Source: Phycisphaerae bacterium RAS1 (GTDB taxonomy: Bacteria > Planctomycetota > Phycisphaerae > UBA1845 > Fen-1342). From it: a stretch of 64,000 nucleotides of DNA. Location of the stretch: assembly GCA_007859745.1 (NCBI GenBank), contig SMLU01000002.1, positions 922,942-986,941 on the forward strand, read 5' to 3'. A model generated the notes under the pieces. The model ran no database searches. It was given only the letters and a program-made list of their open reading frames with translations, and was not told the DNA's origin. Below, piece after piece: positions 24,777 through 34,680 of this stretch; the stretch's first letter is position 1; each line of letters starts with the position of its first letter. Both the position numbers and the translations under genes were made by a program.

Positions 24777-26780
24777 CTATTCCACCGTGATGCGCGGAGG
24801 CCCCGGGCGGGAAATCGGCGGGAGCGGAACGCTGCTCGCGCTGGTCGTTCCTGCCGCCGGCGCGTCCGCCACTCCGCCGTGGGCGGCCAGTGCGCCGAGG
24901 ATGATCGGCAGCAGCCAGGCCCAGTGATCAGCGACGCCGGCTTGCGTCGCCAGTGCACCCAGGCAGGCGACCGCGATCGCGCCGCCCACCAATTCGCGCG
25001 ACGTGCCGCGGCCGGTTGCGAGCATGAGCGTCGCGAGGCACGTGACCAGCGCGCTTAGAACGCCCAGCGCCAGCGGGCCGTAGTCCAGGTACTTGTCGTA
25101 GTTCGCCGCGGAGTTCCGCCATGCGCTCCACGGCGGCTGCCGCGCCGGTTCGGATGCGGCAATGGGCCAGACGAGTTGCTCCAGCATCGTGCGCAGATTC
25201 ACGCGCAGCCGGCCCGCCGGCGGGAGCTCGCGCAGTGCATCGCGATACGCCGCGTTCAGCAAGCGCCGCGCGTCGGCAGCGGCGCGGATCTGGCGGAAGG
25301 GAATGCTCCCGGCGTCCACACCATTGGGAACGACGACGCCGGGTGCAGCGCCGTCCCGGTCACCCACGCTCACCATTTCGGCGTCGAACAGCCCGCGCCA
25401 CAGGCGCGAGAGCATTGTCGCCGGCGGCGCCGCAGCGGTGTCAAGGCGATCGAGCGTTACCAGCGAGCGGTCGCTACTGCGGGCCGCGAAAGTCGGCGCG
25501 AAACCGGCGGCGTTCATTGCGGCATCGGCCCGCGGAAGGGACGGCTGCACGAGGTAATACACCATCGCCAGTTGACCCGCGGCGCCGAGCAGCAGACCCG
25601 TCACGCAGCCGACCGTGTGCCAGCCGCGCCGCAGGGCGCTGCCCATCAGAACGGGGATCAGCAGCCACGCCGTCGGCCAGCAGCCGCCGGCGGTCACCGC
25701 CGTCGCCGCCGCCATCAGCGGCCCGAGCCGGCCCATGGTCGCGAAAAGCAGCGCCCACGTGCTGAGCACGGCAGGCAGCATGACGTCCGGCCGGGCGAAT
25801 GTCTCCGCAGCGGCCGGGAAAAGGCAGAAGAGCGTCGCCACGGTGAGGCCGATGGCCGCGGAGTGCAGTCTCCGTCCGAGCAGGTAGAGACCGATGAACT
25901 CCAGCACAAAGAGCAGCCCGTTCACGCCGCGAATCGGCCGCTCGTCTTCATACGCCCAATCGGGCGTCGCGGTGACCGATCGCGCCTGTTGCGGCGCATT
26001 CGGGAAGACGCGCAGCGCACCAGCGTGAACGGCGTAGAGCAGAGGGGCGCGGCCGTCGGCGCCTTCGATCTCGCCGTAGGGCAGTTTTCCAGTGTCGAGA
26101 AGCGTCAAGCCGCCGATCACACCGTCCTCGGACGCCGCGGACACCGGCGCGGTTGCGATTCGCTGAAACCCGAAAACCAGGCCGACCAGAACCAGCACGA
26201 GCATTCCGCCGGCGGCGACGTTGCATTCGTGCGGCTCGACGAAACGCGAGCGCAGCAGCGAGAAGCCGCGCAGCATCCAGTACGCGCACGCGATCGAAAG
26301 CAGGAGGTAGGCCCAGGGTTGCCACACCTGCCCCTCCACCGGTCCGGTCACGGTGTTGTCGCGAAGCGGGATGAGCAGGCACATGCCCGCCAGCACCAGC
26401 GCGTCGAGATTGCGAATGGTGCGCCACGGCGACGTGCGCAGCAGCAGGACGAGCGCGGCAATCGCCGCCAGCCAGGTTGCCGCCGGGCCGTCAAGATTGA
26501 AGGCGAGCAGCGATCCGTCGCGCCGCCCTTCGGGCGACACAGGTGGAGAAGCGGGCAATCCCAACGGAGGATCCGCAGCCGGCAGATTCGCCGGCGGCTG
26601 GGCGGTCGCTGGCGCGGCCGGCGGTGGCTCTGCATGCGGCGCGGGTTTCGCAGCCGCAGAAGCGGGCGCGGTGGCCGCCGGCGCCGATGAAGGTGCGTCG
26701 CCGGAATCCTGGCCGAAGGCCGGGATTGCCATCAACGGCAGGAGTACCAGCAATACTCGGAGCATCAGGGGCGCCACCAT
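24777..26780 (-). CDS. Polytopic membrane protein, possibly GT-C-type glycosyltransferase
   Basis: 667 aa from the ATG at 26780, preceded by AAGGGAG; longer in-frame starts would overlap that site. A signal-like first helix (LRVLLVLLPLMAIPAFG) leads to an Ala/Pro-rich linker. About ten or more transmembrane helices then follow, including LLLSIACAYWMLRGF, VLVLVGLVFGFQRIA and FVLEFIGLYLLGRRL. The segment LLDTGKLPYGEIEGADGRAPLLYAVHA resembles the first-loop pattern of GT39/GT83/GT87-like enzymes (short acidic motif, GxxPY, then PLLY). That would suggest a lipid-linked sugar transferase, but the acidic catalytic loop is not clear. It stands alone. Confidence 0.55.
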   Translation of the reverse strand: MVAPLMLRVLLVLLPLMAIPAFGQDSGDAPSSAPAATAPASAAAKPAPHAEPPPAAPATAQPPANLPAADPPLGLPASPPVSPEGRRDGSLLAFNLDGPAATWLAAIAALVLLLRTSPWRTIRNLDALVLAGMCLLIPLRDNTVTGPVEGQVWQPWAYLLLSIACAYWMLRGFSLLRSRFVEPHECNVAAGGMLVLVLVGLVFGFQRIATAPVSAASEDGVIGGLTLLDTGKLPYGEIEGADGRAPLLYAVHAGALRVFPNAPQQARSVTATPDWAYEDERPIRGVNGLLFVLEFIGLYLLGRRLHSAAIGLTVATLFCLFPAAAETFARPDVMLPAVLSTWALLFATMGRLGPLMAAATAVTAGGCWPTAWLLIPVLMGSALRRGWHTVGCVTGLLLGAAGQLAMVYYLVQPSLPRADAAMNAAGFAPTFAARSSDRSLVTLDRLDTAAAPPATMLSRLWRGLFDAEMVSVGDRDGAAPGVVVPNGVDAGSIPFRQIRAAADARRLLNAAYRDALRELPPAGRLRVNLRTMLEQLVWPIAASEPARQPPWSAWRNSAANYDKYLDYGPLALGVLSALVTCLATLMLATGRGTSRELVGGAIAVACLGALATQAGVADHWAWLLPIILGALAAHGGVADAPAAGTTSASSVPLPPISRPGPPRITVE

Positions 26781-26991
26781 CGGGTCTTCTCCCTTGTACG
26801 CCTGCATCGCCGGCCGGTGGCACCGTCGCGAATTCGCACAGCGGCAGCGGCCGCCCGCCGCCGGCGCATCGTAACGTTGGGCCGCGTCACAGACATCTGG
26901 TCCCGAATGGAATTCGCTCAAAGCGGCTCGATGTTCGCGAGTTTCAACGAAGCTGCCGCGTTTTTCCGGGCGGGCGGCTTTTCTGTCCGAA

Positions 26992-27099
26992 CCCGCCGCG
27001 CCAAGCGGCCGGTTGAGGTGCTAGCGGTGCTCGGAGTCAGTCTTCCACGCGCCGCCGCAAACGCGCCTCGGACGTCACCCCGCCGCTTGGCGCGGCGGG
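26992..27099. repeat. Composite REP-like element (copy B)
   Basis: Inverted palindrome units lie at 26992-27012 (one mismatch in the right arm) and 27079-27099. They are separated by a spacer ending CTCGGACGTCAC, as in the other composites. It occupies the 457-bp gap (26781-27237) between the divergent membrane-protein and dockerin genes. I found no confident promoter there; TTTTTT at 27168 and TACACT at 27191 with 17-bp spacing is only suggestive. Confidence 0.8.
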
Positions 27100-27237
27100 T
27101 TCGGACAAACCAGCCGGCTTGCTCGGGTTTCTGGGCAGACCCGCTCGCGGAATGGCACTCAATTTTGTTTTTTCGTCGGGCGCGCCGGTGTACACTTGCA
27201 GGGAGTCAGCGGGCCGCCCCTTATTTCTGAGGTTATT

Positions 27238-27933
27238 ATGCGATGTGTTCACCCAATTCGCGCGTGCGCTCTTGCCGTCGTCGCCGGGTTTGCGGTCGGT
27301 TCGTCCAGCGCGCACCAGGAGATTCTCGTCGGCCAATCCGCCGCCGGTCAGCTTCGCGTTGAGCCGCCGCACGTGCAGCCGATCCGTCTGCCGCCCTCCA
27401 AGATCCCCGGCTTCGACGGTTACGCCACCGGCGAGGTCGGTTTCTCATCCGTCATCACCGACGAGCCGGACGAGGACCTCTACGCGCTGACGACCGGCGA
27501 CATCGAATTCGTGCTGGTCGACATCGACGCTGGACTGCAGGTGCTCAACGACACCGGCACGGCGTTCATGACCATCGGTGAGGATTTCCACCTCGGTACG
27601 CCCTTCTTCGACAGCCACGCCCTGTGGAACGTGCCCGTCGGCGCGCCGGCACAACGATTCGGCGCGAGCGTGTACGTGCGCGACCGGCTCGGAATTCACG
27701 CCGACAGCGAGATCGTCCAAATGCTCCTGGCGCCGTTCGTCGCGGGCGACATGAACTGCGACACCGAAGTCAACGTGCTGGACATCAACGCGTTCGTGCT
27801 GGCGCTCTTCGATCCGGCGGCGTACGCACTCGCGTACCCGGAGTGCGACTCCCAGCACGCGGATGTGAATGATGACTTTGAGATCAACGTTCTCGACATC
27901 AATCCGTTCGTCGCGCTCCTGACCGCACCGTAG
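27238..27933 (+). CDS. Secreted dockerin-type protein
   Basis: 231 aa. The ATG at 27238 follows GAGG at 27229. The N-terminus is a signal peptide (RACALAVVAGFAVGSSSAHQE). The middle 130 residues are beta-rich with no family I recognise (GDIEFVLVDIDAGLQVLND). The C-terminus holds two dockerin-type loops, DMNCDTEVNVLDINAFVLAL and DVNDDFEINVLDINPFVALL, separated by the usual YPEC segment. It is probably exported and attached through the C-terminal module. It is the first of several unrelated secreted proteins in this region that share the same tail. Confidence 0.75.
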   Translation: MRCVHPIRACALAVVAGFAVGSSSAHQEILVGQSAAGQLRVEPPHVQPIRLPPSKIPGFDGYATGEVGFSSVITDEPDEDLYALTTGDIEFVLVDIDAGLQVLNDTGTAFMTIGEDFHLGTPFFDSHALWNVPVGAPAQRFGASVYVRDRLGIHADSEIVQMLLAPFVAGDMNCDTEVNVLDINAFVLALFDPAAYALAYPECDSQHADVNDDFEINVLDINPFVALLTAP

Positions 27934-28197
27934 CAGTCTGGCGTGCGGCCTTCGGGGCTCGGCAAAAGAAGCCGCGTCAAGCCTACGCGCCCGACGGCAT
28001 CCCGACCCGGGACTCGCCGTCGTGCACGTCGAAGGGCCGGAGGCCGGTCCCTCAGATTGAGACACTGCCGGCTTCCGGTCGTTTTGGGATTCGCGGTGAG
28101 CGTTGGCGCATACTCACTAATATCAGGTTGTGCAGTTCACGTGGAAGGCACCGAATCGCAGCGGTTTGGGGTGTAAGGCGCAGATCAAGAGGCGAGC

Positions 28198-29291
28198 ATG
28201 GCTAGTGTTCGGAAGATATTGGTCGCCATCGTCCTGGGCTGGGTCGGCTGCGCCTCGGCGGTGTGGGCCGACACGATCGGGCATGGCGGGTGCGGCTGCG
28301 CATCGACCGAGATCGGCGGAGCCAGCCGGGACTTTACCGGGTTCGTTCCGGGGCGCGTCTACGTGACGCACGCCGGGCCGCCCAAGCAGTGCACCAACTT
28401 CTGGGGCCACGACGCGATCTGGGAAATGGACCCGGTCAGCGGCAGCGTGACGCGGCTGATCGATCTGGGGGATTGTCGTAGCATGGGCGGCGGCGCGTTC
28501 CGTCCGGACGGCGGCGGCCTGCGCGTGGTCCGCGGCCTGAACAACCAGGTCTTGGAGTTCGGGAACGATGGCCAACTAAGCCCGGTGTACGGTTTCAGCG
28601 ACGGCCTCGTGTATCCGCAGGACGTCGCGTACGACCGCGACGGCAATTTCTTTGTCATGAACTTCACGACGCGCCAAATACTGAAGTTCGCCGACGACAA
28701 CGGGCCAAGTCAGCATTTTGCGATCGCGGACGGGCCGGGACATCTCACGTTTGCGGCCAGCGGCAACCTCTTTTTCGCTGGCACGAACGAACTCCCGGGC
28801 CCGCGCGGGATCATCCGGCGCTATCGGTCGGACGGTTCGTCCGAGGTGTTCGACACGTTCAGCAGTTCTGGGTCGCGGCGATTACGGCGGATTCGTCCGG
28901 GAATATCTTCGCGCTCACTGCTGATAATACGGGCACCATCTACAAGTACTCAGCCGAAGACCCAACCACAAGGAACGTGCTGGTGACCGGCCTTGGGAGC
29001 TTTTCGGCCGGAGATCTTGCCATGTCACCGGATGGTCTTACGCTCTACCACGGCGCGGGCGGACGACTTTGGGGAATCAACCCGAACACCGGCGCACGTA
29101 GCGTTCTCGCGCAGCATCCGGATCCCAACCTGAATATCAGCGGGTTGGCCGTCTACGTACCAGAGCCTGACACACTCGCACCATTGGCATTCGCGTTCGC
29201 CGTGGTCTTACACGTCAAGCGACGAAAGGAGGTATTACCCGCAGAACCGCTGAACCGGCCTGCACCGGGATGTAGACAGCGTCTCGGTTAA
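28198..29291 (+). pseudogene. NHL/SMP-30-like propeller protein with PEP-CTERM, frameshifted
   Basis: The ATG at 28198 opens a signal peptide (ILVAIVLGWVGCASAVWA) and propeller-like repeats (VYPQDVAYDRDGNFFVMNF, GHLTFAASGNLFFAG). The frame is lost at about 28869-28872 (TTCTGGGTCG). Reading on in the third frame restores sensible protein: VAAITADSSGNIFALTADN, then LAMSPDGLTLYHG. That frame ends in a PEP-CTERM tail: VPEPD, a hydrophobic helix, then KRRK. Loss of one G in the GGG run explains the break. Restored, the protein is about 364 aa. It could be a real mutation, a -1 frameshift event or a sequencing error. The family suggests an exported, sorted beta-propeller. Confidence 0.7.
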
Positions 29292-29362
29292 GCGGAGCGT
29301 TCAGCGAATCGTCGCGATCGTAAACTCTGGTCTCACACAAACACACGCAGGAGGCTCTGTTC

Positions 29363-30762
29363 ATGTCACCGATGAATCACACATACTTGATTGGTGTTGC
29401 CGCGAGTGCCGTCGTGGCGGTGACGGTTGCGGCGGCGCAGACTTGTTCGCCGGCGACGCAGCCATCTGGCAACGCCAGCCAGATTGGCGAGTGGACAACG
29501 AACCAACTCCTCAAGGTTACCGATCCGGAAGAAGGCGATCCGACCTACCAGTGCCAGGGGATTCATGCAGTATTGCTACGATCGGGCAAGGTCTTGATCG
29601 GATCCTTGATGGCTAGCCAGATCGACGTTGTGCCCGACGTGGTCATATACGATCCGGTCACGGACGTCGTTAAGAACGTCGGTTGGCCGACGACGGACCA
29701 CAAGTGGTTTTGTGGATCGCATATCCAGCTCGGAGATGGAACGATCCTGATAACGGGCGGCGGCAGCGATACGGGCGGACGCGACTGCCCCGGCACGTAC
29801 CAGAACACAATCTACGATCCGGCCGGCACTGAAAGCGACCAGTACGGCGACTTCGGCGTCGGAAGCTGGGTCACAGGGCCGAACGAGGTGTGGCGCATGG
29901 ACCCGACGGTCGAGGAAAGTACGTGGATCACGCGCCGCTGGTATCCAACAACTGTCTACATGGGCTCAAATAAGGTCGCCGTCATCGATGGTGTCTGCGA
30001 GTGCGTCAACTGTGGCGCCAACAACCCGATCAATTGTCTCGACGTTCCAAATGTGGATTGGCCCACGGATCACTTTCCATTCTGCAACGGCAACCCGCGC
30101 ATCCCGGTGATTCTCGACGTGTCCGATCCCGACCCGCTCGACTGGACATGGACGCCGCTCTACGACGCGCACTATTGTCTACCCACCGACGCCGCAACCT
30201 GCCCCGTCGGTCCGGAGGGTACGACGGACAACCCGTACGGCTGGTATCCGCCGTCGCCCTGTCCGGAGGGGCTGAGCAACAACTTCGACCTGAAGTATTA
30301 CCCGTTCGCCTTCTACCTCAGTTCCGGGCGGCTGGCCATTCCGTCTTCACCCTACGGCGATCAGGACGATCGCCAGGCTCGCCTGCTGCGTCCGTCGCTC
30401 GGGGATTGGCTCGTGGACGAAGACGAATTGCCCACGCCGCCAATCATAGGTGGAACCGCCGTGATGGTCGGAAAGGACAAGATCATGCTCGCCGGTGGGG
30501 CCACCGGAAGCTGCGCGGAGAACTGCGGCGAAGAGAGCTCGCCCGAGACGATCAGCAAGGCTGCATACCTGCTGGACGCCGGCGCGGCGAACCCGACGTG
30601 GACCCAACTGGCCGATATGGAATTTCGCGCGCTGGCACTTCTACCTCGTTCCGCTGCCTTCCGGCCAGAGATATCGAACTGCCGGCCGGTTCGTCGGGTG
30701 TCACCGCGGTCCGCCTGATCCGACCCGGCTCGGGCCCGAATATCGCCCCGCCGGGAACGTAA
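29363..30762 (+). pseudogene. Galactose/glyoxal oxidase-like (kelch) protein, damaged 3' end
   Basis: The ATG at 29363 has CAGGAGG upstream and starts a signal peptide (GVAASAVVAVTVAAAQT). The frame is open to 30718 with features of the glyoxal oxidase/kelch superfamily: GIHAVLLRSGKVLIGS, GDGTILITGGGSDTGG, TTWITRRWYPTTVYMGS-like and GGTAVMVGKDKIMLAGG. After about 30615 the frame breaks. The neighbouring frames continue ARWHFYLVPLPSG and then IELPAGSSGVTAVRLIRPGS, the opening of the DUF1929 C-terminal domain, which stops at 30762. At least two frameshifts and loss of most of the C-terminal domain imply a decayed gene. Copper ligands cannot be confirmed. Confidence 0.65.
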
Positions 30763-30800
30763 CCGCTGCGCTTCGCGCAACGGCATCGTCGAACATAAGC

Positions 30801-30841
30801 AAAAAAACAACGGCCGGCGGCGCGGGATTCCGCGCCGCCGG
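30801..30841 (-). terminator. Rho-independent terminator of the downstream-reading minus gene
   Basis: On the minus strand a perfect 12-bp stem (CCGGCGGCGCGG and its complement, 4-nt loop) at 30814-30841 is followed within five bases by a run of seven Ts (30801-30807). It lies 56 bp past the stop of the dockerin gene ending at 30897. Short tandem repeats (ACTCGCT) fill 30855-30893. Confidence 0.8.
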
Positions 30842-30896
30842 CGCGTCATTCTGAACTCGCGATTCGCGATTCGCTACTCGCTACTCGCTACTCGCT

Positions 30897-31733
30897 TCAT
30901 CCGCCCGCGAGCAGGGCCACGAACGGATTAATGTCCAGCACCGTGACCATCTGGTCGCCGTCGATGTCGTTGCTGACCAGGTAGTCGCACGCCGGGCTTC
31001 CGCCGTGCAGGGCGATCCAGGCCGATTCGCCGGTGATCGCCGCCACGAAGAAGTTGATGTCGAGCACGTTGACGTCGCCGTCGCAGTTCGAGTCGCCGAC
31101 GATTCCAGCCGGGATGTCGAACGTGATCGATCCGTTGGTCGAATCGACCGTCGCTTCTTCCACCACGGAGAACTGCGGGGCGGGGTTGACCAGAACCAAC
31201 GTGTTGGCGCGGATGTTCGCCAGGCTGTAGGTGTACGTGCCGGCGGCCGCCGGCGCGGTGAAGGAGCCGGAGGCGAGCGTCACCACGCCGCTATGGCCGA
31301 TGAGGCTGCTCACATTGATGTCGGTGCCGATGCTCGCGCCCAGGGCATAGCCGAACGTGTTCTGGCTGCCGCCGATCTGTGCGAGGTTCCGCTCGCCGGC
31401 GGTTCCGACCTGCGTTCCCGAGTAACCGGTGCCGGGGTTCGAGATGCCCAGCGGCCGGGCAAACTCAGCCATCGGGGCAGGCGCGGCGCCGGCCACCGGC
31501 AGGTCGAACAGGTCGGGATTGGCCCCGGCCTGCACCAGGTCGGCCGACAGCAGCGCCAACCCCTGGTTGTCGCCGGTCGAGACGCTGAAGTTGATCGTCC
31601 AGTTGACCGTGGCGCCCGGCGAGAGCGTCTGGCCGTCCTGCGGCGACTCGAGCGAAACCGTCACCGTCGCAGCCGCGGCGATCGCCGTCGTCAGAATCGC
31701 GGCCGACGTTTTGAAGAGCAGTTGCTTCGTCAT
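30897..31733 (-). CDS. Secreted dockerin-type protein
   Basis: 278 aa. Start chosen at the ATG at 31733 because AAAGGAG lies 8 nt upstream; the earlier ATGs are too close to or overlap that site. A signal peptide (KTSAAILTTAIAAAATVTV) is followed by a beta-sandwich-like domain (SLESPQDGQTLSPGATVNW, then GTYTYSLANIRANTLVLVN) of the type often seen in cohesin-like or Ig-like exported proteins. The C-terminus has two dockerin-type loops, DSNCDGDVNVLDINFFVAAI and DIDGDQMVTVLDINPFVALL. It lies 28 bp downstream of the three-module protein gene, so the two are probably co-transcribed and end at the terminator at 30801-30841. Confidence 0.7.
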   Translation of the reverse strand: MTKQLLFKTSAAILTTAIAAAATVTVSLESPQDGQTLSPGATVNWTINFSVSTGDNQGLALLSADLVQAGANPDLFDLPVAGAAPAPMAEFARPLGISNPGTGYSGTQVGTAGERNLAQIGGSQNTFGYALGASIGTDINVSSLIGHSGVVTLASGSFTAPAAAGTYTYSLANIRANTLVLVNPAPQFSVVEEATVDSTNGSITFDIPAGIVGDSNCDGDVNVLDINFFVAAITGESAWIALHGGSPACDYLVSNDIDGDQMVTVLDINPFVALLAGG

Positions 31734-31761
31734 TTGCATATCTCCTTTCAAAACGCGCCGC

Positions 31762-33576
31762 CTAGTTGGGCCCGTTGAAATTGTTCAGGAAAATCGTCAC
31801 ATCCGACGCATCCACGTCGAAATCCTCGTCGTGGTCAAACGTGAACAGGTTCCACGGCAAAAACACCGGACCCGGAGTTCCAGTATACACGCGCTGGAGC
31901 TCGGCGAAGTCCAGCAAGTCCTCGTTCCCGTCGCCGTCCACGTCCGAGCCGGTAAACAGGTTCGTCACGACCGCCTCGAAATCCTCGAAGTAGACCGCGG
32001 CGTCCGTCGCGCCGTTCTTGGCGAGAATGATCGTCGTGCGCACGCGAGCCGCAGAGCCCGGCGGCATCGTGAAGTCGATCCACAGCCGCTTCCAAGTGTC
32101 CGCCGGCGTGTTGCCCGAGTTCGCGGTGTTGTTCGGAGCGCCGTTGATGTCAATCTGCCCCGGCACGCCGCCGGCGCGCCACTCGATCTTCGGGCCGGCC
32201 ACCGCGTTGGGATCGGCGTACGGCAGGTCCGAGCGCGAGTAGCAGTAAACCGTGAACGTAAGCATCTCGCCCGGCACGACCGTAATGTCCTGCGTCAGGC
32301 CGGCGGTCTGGCCGGTGTATTTCACGACCGAACCGGCGATCGACGGCGGGTCGAACGCGGTGATCTCAAAGCTGTTCTTGGCCGCCCGCGACCCGATCCC
32401 GCGGAACTCGGTCCAATTGGTCAGGCCGTTGATTCCCGAACCGCCGGACTCGAAGCTACGGTTCAGGAGCTGGTTCGTGCCCGGCTGGCTGCTGCGCTCC
32501 GCGGTGGCGTAATCCATGTACACGGGGCCGTTCACGTCAGACGTGTCGAAGTTGATCAGCGTGCAGCGTGCCTGCGTGATCCCGGTCGGGACCGTCGCGC
32601 TCACCGTCACGAGTGTCCATGTATTCGTCGGAGAGGTGTCGTCAAAAGCCAGGTTCTCGACCGGCGGCGGAATCACCAGTCCGCCCGCCGGCGAAAACTC
32701 CAGCTTGATCGCCGCCGCCGCAGTAGACGACAGCCCGCCCGTCGCCGGATGCCGAACATAGCAGCTCGTGTAAATCCGGTCTCCAGCTTCCAGGTCAGCC
32801 GTGTCCTGGTAAAGACCGGAATACTCCGCATTCGTGTCTCCGCCCACGCGGATCTTGGCGCCAAATCCGCCCGTCCGCATCTGCTCGGTGGACTTCTCCT
32901 GCCATCCGAAGCCCAGCCAGTTGTCAATGCCGGTCGGATTCACGCCCGTGCTTGTGCCGGGAATCTCAAAATCGGGATTCAGAAGCAGGTTCGCCCCGCC
33001 GTTGATCGTCAGCGAGCACGCGTCCCAATAGGCCGAACCCATGCCGGTGGTGGTGAAGGTCCAGACGCACGTCATGCGCGCCTTCGCGGCGCCCGGGGGC
33101 GCCGCGGTTGGCCCAATCGATCCTGGCGTCCACGTATCCGCTGTCGACAAGTCGTTCAGCACCGTCACTTCCGTCGCGGTCCCCACCGGCATGTCGCCGG
33201 AGTCGTAGAACTCGATCTTGATTTTCGCCTCGGCGTCGCCGGTGATGCGATCGGTTCCAAGAGTGAAAAGCTGCGCGCTGATGGTGACATTCTGGCCTTC
33301 CGCGCACGCGACGTCCTGAAACGCGCCGACGGTCGTCTCGCCGCCGAACACCTTCAGCGACCAGCCGCCGCCCGAGGTGAAATTGGCCTGGTTGCTTCGC
33401 TCGACGGACGTACCGCCGAAAAAGGTCCAGTCCTCGGCCAAACCCTGATTCACCCCGCCGGGGCCGGGTCCGCGCTCGTAGCTTCCGTTCTTGACGATGT
33501 TCTGCCGCGCGTACAGCGCGGGCGTGCACGCCGCCAGCAGCAGGGCGACGGCCATCATTCTGCAGTCTCGCTTCAT
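31762..33576 (-). CDS. Secreted protein with three CBM-like jelly-roll modules and EF-hand/dockerin tail
   Basis: 604 aa. The ATG at 33576 is preceded by GGGAAAGG. After a signal peptide (MMAVALLLAACTPALYA) there are three tandem modules of about 170 residues. Each begins with a similar phrase: NIVKNGSYERGPG, NLLLNPDFEIPG and NQLLNRSFESGG. Each continues with W-x-F/W and TPDTW-like strands, typical of carbohydrate-binding CBM4/9/22-like jelly rolls. The C-terminus DVDGDGNEDLLDFAELQRVY plus DHDEDFDVDASDVTIFLNNF is a divergent dockerin pair lacking the DINPF signature of its neighbours. It probably binds polysaccharide outside the cell. It is first in a short operon with the dockerin gene 28 bp downstream. 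Confidence 0.7.
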   Translation of the reverse strand: MKRDCRMMAVALLLAACTPALYARQNIVKNGSYERGPGPGGVNQGLAEDWTFFGGTSVERSNQANFTSGGGWSLKVFGGETTVGAFQDVACAEGQNVTISAQLFTLGTDRITGDAEAKIKIEFYDSGDMPVGTATEVTVLNDLSTADTWTPGSIGPTAAPPGAAKARMTCVWTFTTTGMGSAYWDACSLTINGGANLLLNPDFEIPGTSTGVNPTGIDNWLGFGWQEKSTEQMRTGGFGAKIRVGGDTNAEYSGLYQDTADLEAGDRIYTSCYVRHPATGGLSSTAAAAIKLEFSPAGGLVIPPPVENLAFDDTSPTNTWTLVTVSATVPTGITQARCTLINFDTSDVNGPVYMDYATAERSSQPGTNQLLNRSFESGGSGINGLTNWTEFRGIGSRAAKNSFEITAFDPPSIAGSVVKYTGQTAGLTQDITVVPGEMLTFTVYCYSRSDLPYADPNAVAGPKIEWRAGGVPGQIDINGAPNNTANSGNTPADTWKRLWIDFTMPPGSAARVRTTIILAKNGATDAAVYFEDFEAVVTNLFTGSDVDGDGNEDLLDFAELQRVYTGTPGPVFLPWNLFTFDHDEDFDVDASDVTIFLNNFNGPN

Positions 33577-33680
33577 ACGCCTTTCCCTTCTCAATGGTAG
33601 TTTGGGGAGCGGGCGTCCCGCCCGCTCTCCGACTCACGGGGCGCCAAACGCACGCCCCATTCGATGCGCGCGAGCGAGTT

Positions 33681-34538
33681 CTACCGCTGTCCGCTGAACC
33701 CTTCGCGCGTCAATCCCCACGAATAAAACGGTCGGTTGCCGAACGCATCGTAGTCGCGCTTCGGCGCATTTTGCGGCGTCAGATTGTCCAGGTAGCGCTC
33801 TCGCTGATAACCATCCACGTGCGCATCAGCAAACGCCAGGTGTGTCTTCTTGCTATGCCGCGGCGTCTTGGTTTCCCAGACGCCGTCACTGATGGTCACA
33901 ACCAGGTGCGGCAGCGGCAGCTTGCTCAGCAGTCCGCCGCTGATGGCCGGCACGGGTCGCCCGAGATCGTCGCGAGCGCACATGCCCCAGTCGTTGAACC
34001 AGTATTCGGTGTAGAGCGAGTCAATCGTTTCACCCGGGAACGTGGTCGGGTTGATTAGCGGCCACCACTGCTCGGACCACGCCTGGATGTAGCGCTCATC
34101 CGATTTGAGCACGGTGTAGTAGCTCGCGTTGGGATTGCCGCTGATGCTGGTCGGGTCGCCGTAGCTCTTGACCGACGTCGCATCCCGCGCGCTGGGGCAG
34201 ATGTACACTTTCATCTGCTTCAGGTAAGGCCAGAAGAGAAAAATCTGATGAAACTGATAATACGGGGCGCGCTCAGGCCGGCGGCAATTCGGGGCGCCGG
34301 GGTCGGGCGTGCCGGGGATGTAGGGCAGGTAATCCGTGTTATCGTGGGCGTAGTACGTAGCGGCGAACGCGAGCTGGTGCAGGTTCGATTTGCAAACCGA
34401 GTTCTTGCCCTGCTGGCGGGCGTTGTTGAGCGCCGGCAGCAGGATCGAGATCAACAACGCGATGATGGCGACGACGACGAGTAGCTCAATCAGCGTGAAG
34501 CCGGTCCGCCGGTGCGATCTTTGATCTGCCATGATCAT
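33681..34538 (-). CDS. Type II prepilin-like secreted protein (DUF1559-related)
   Basis: 285 aa. The ATG at 34538 is preceded by AAGGAG at 8 nt. Residues near the start form a type IV prepilin-type leader: basic HRRTG, then [20 protein letters not shown], with cleavage by prepilin peptidase expected between G and F. The remainder contains [23 protein letters not shown], the head-domain signature of the large planctomycete prepilin-like families, and ends with [12 protein letters not shown], equivalent to the H-x-DG motif. Such proteins occur in dozens of copies per planctomycete genome; individual roles are unknown. The gene precedes the three-module secreted protein on the same strand. Confidence 0.85.
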   Translation of the reverse strand: MIMADQRSHRRTGFTLIELLVVVAIIALLISILLPALNNARQQGKNSVCKSNLHQLAFAATYYAHDNTDYLPYIPGTPDPGAPNCRRPERAPYYQFHQIFLFWPYLKQMKVYICPSARDATSVKSYGDPTSISGNPNASYYTVLKSDERYIQAWSEQWWPLINPTTFPGETIDSLYTEYWFNDWGMCARDDLGRPVPAISGGLLSKLPLPHLVVTISDGVWETKTPRHSKKTHLAFADAHVDGYQRERYLDNLTPQNAPKRDYDAFGNRPFYSWGLTREGFSGQR

Positions 34539-34680
34539 GTGGTTTTCTCCTTGGTCCAGCTCGCATCGCGGCCCGATGGATACGGCACTCCCGGCGCTGG
34601 GGACCGTGGGTTCCCCGTCGCCGGGCGATCGCGGGCCGGCAGCCATCGCCGACGGCCCGCGGAACGCCCTCACAGATTGT

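Noticed and set aside
27153-27168. TGGCACTCAATTTTG upstream of the dockerin gene at 27238
   Set aside because: The -24 half is good but the -12 GC is not at the right distance, so I do not call it a promoter.
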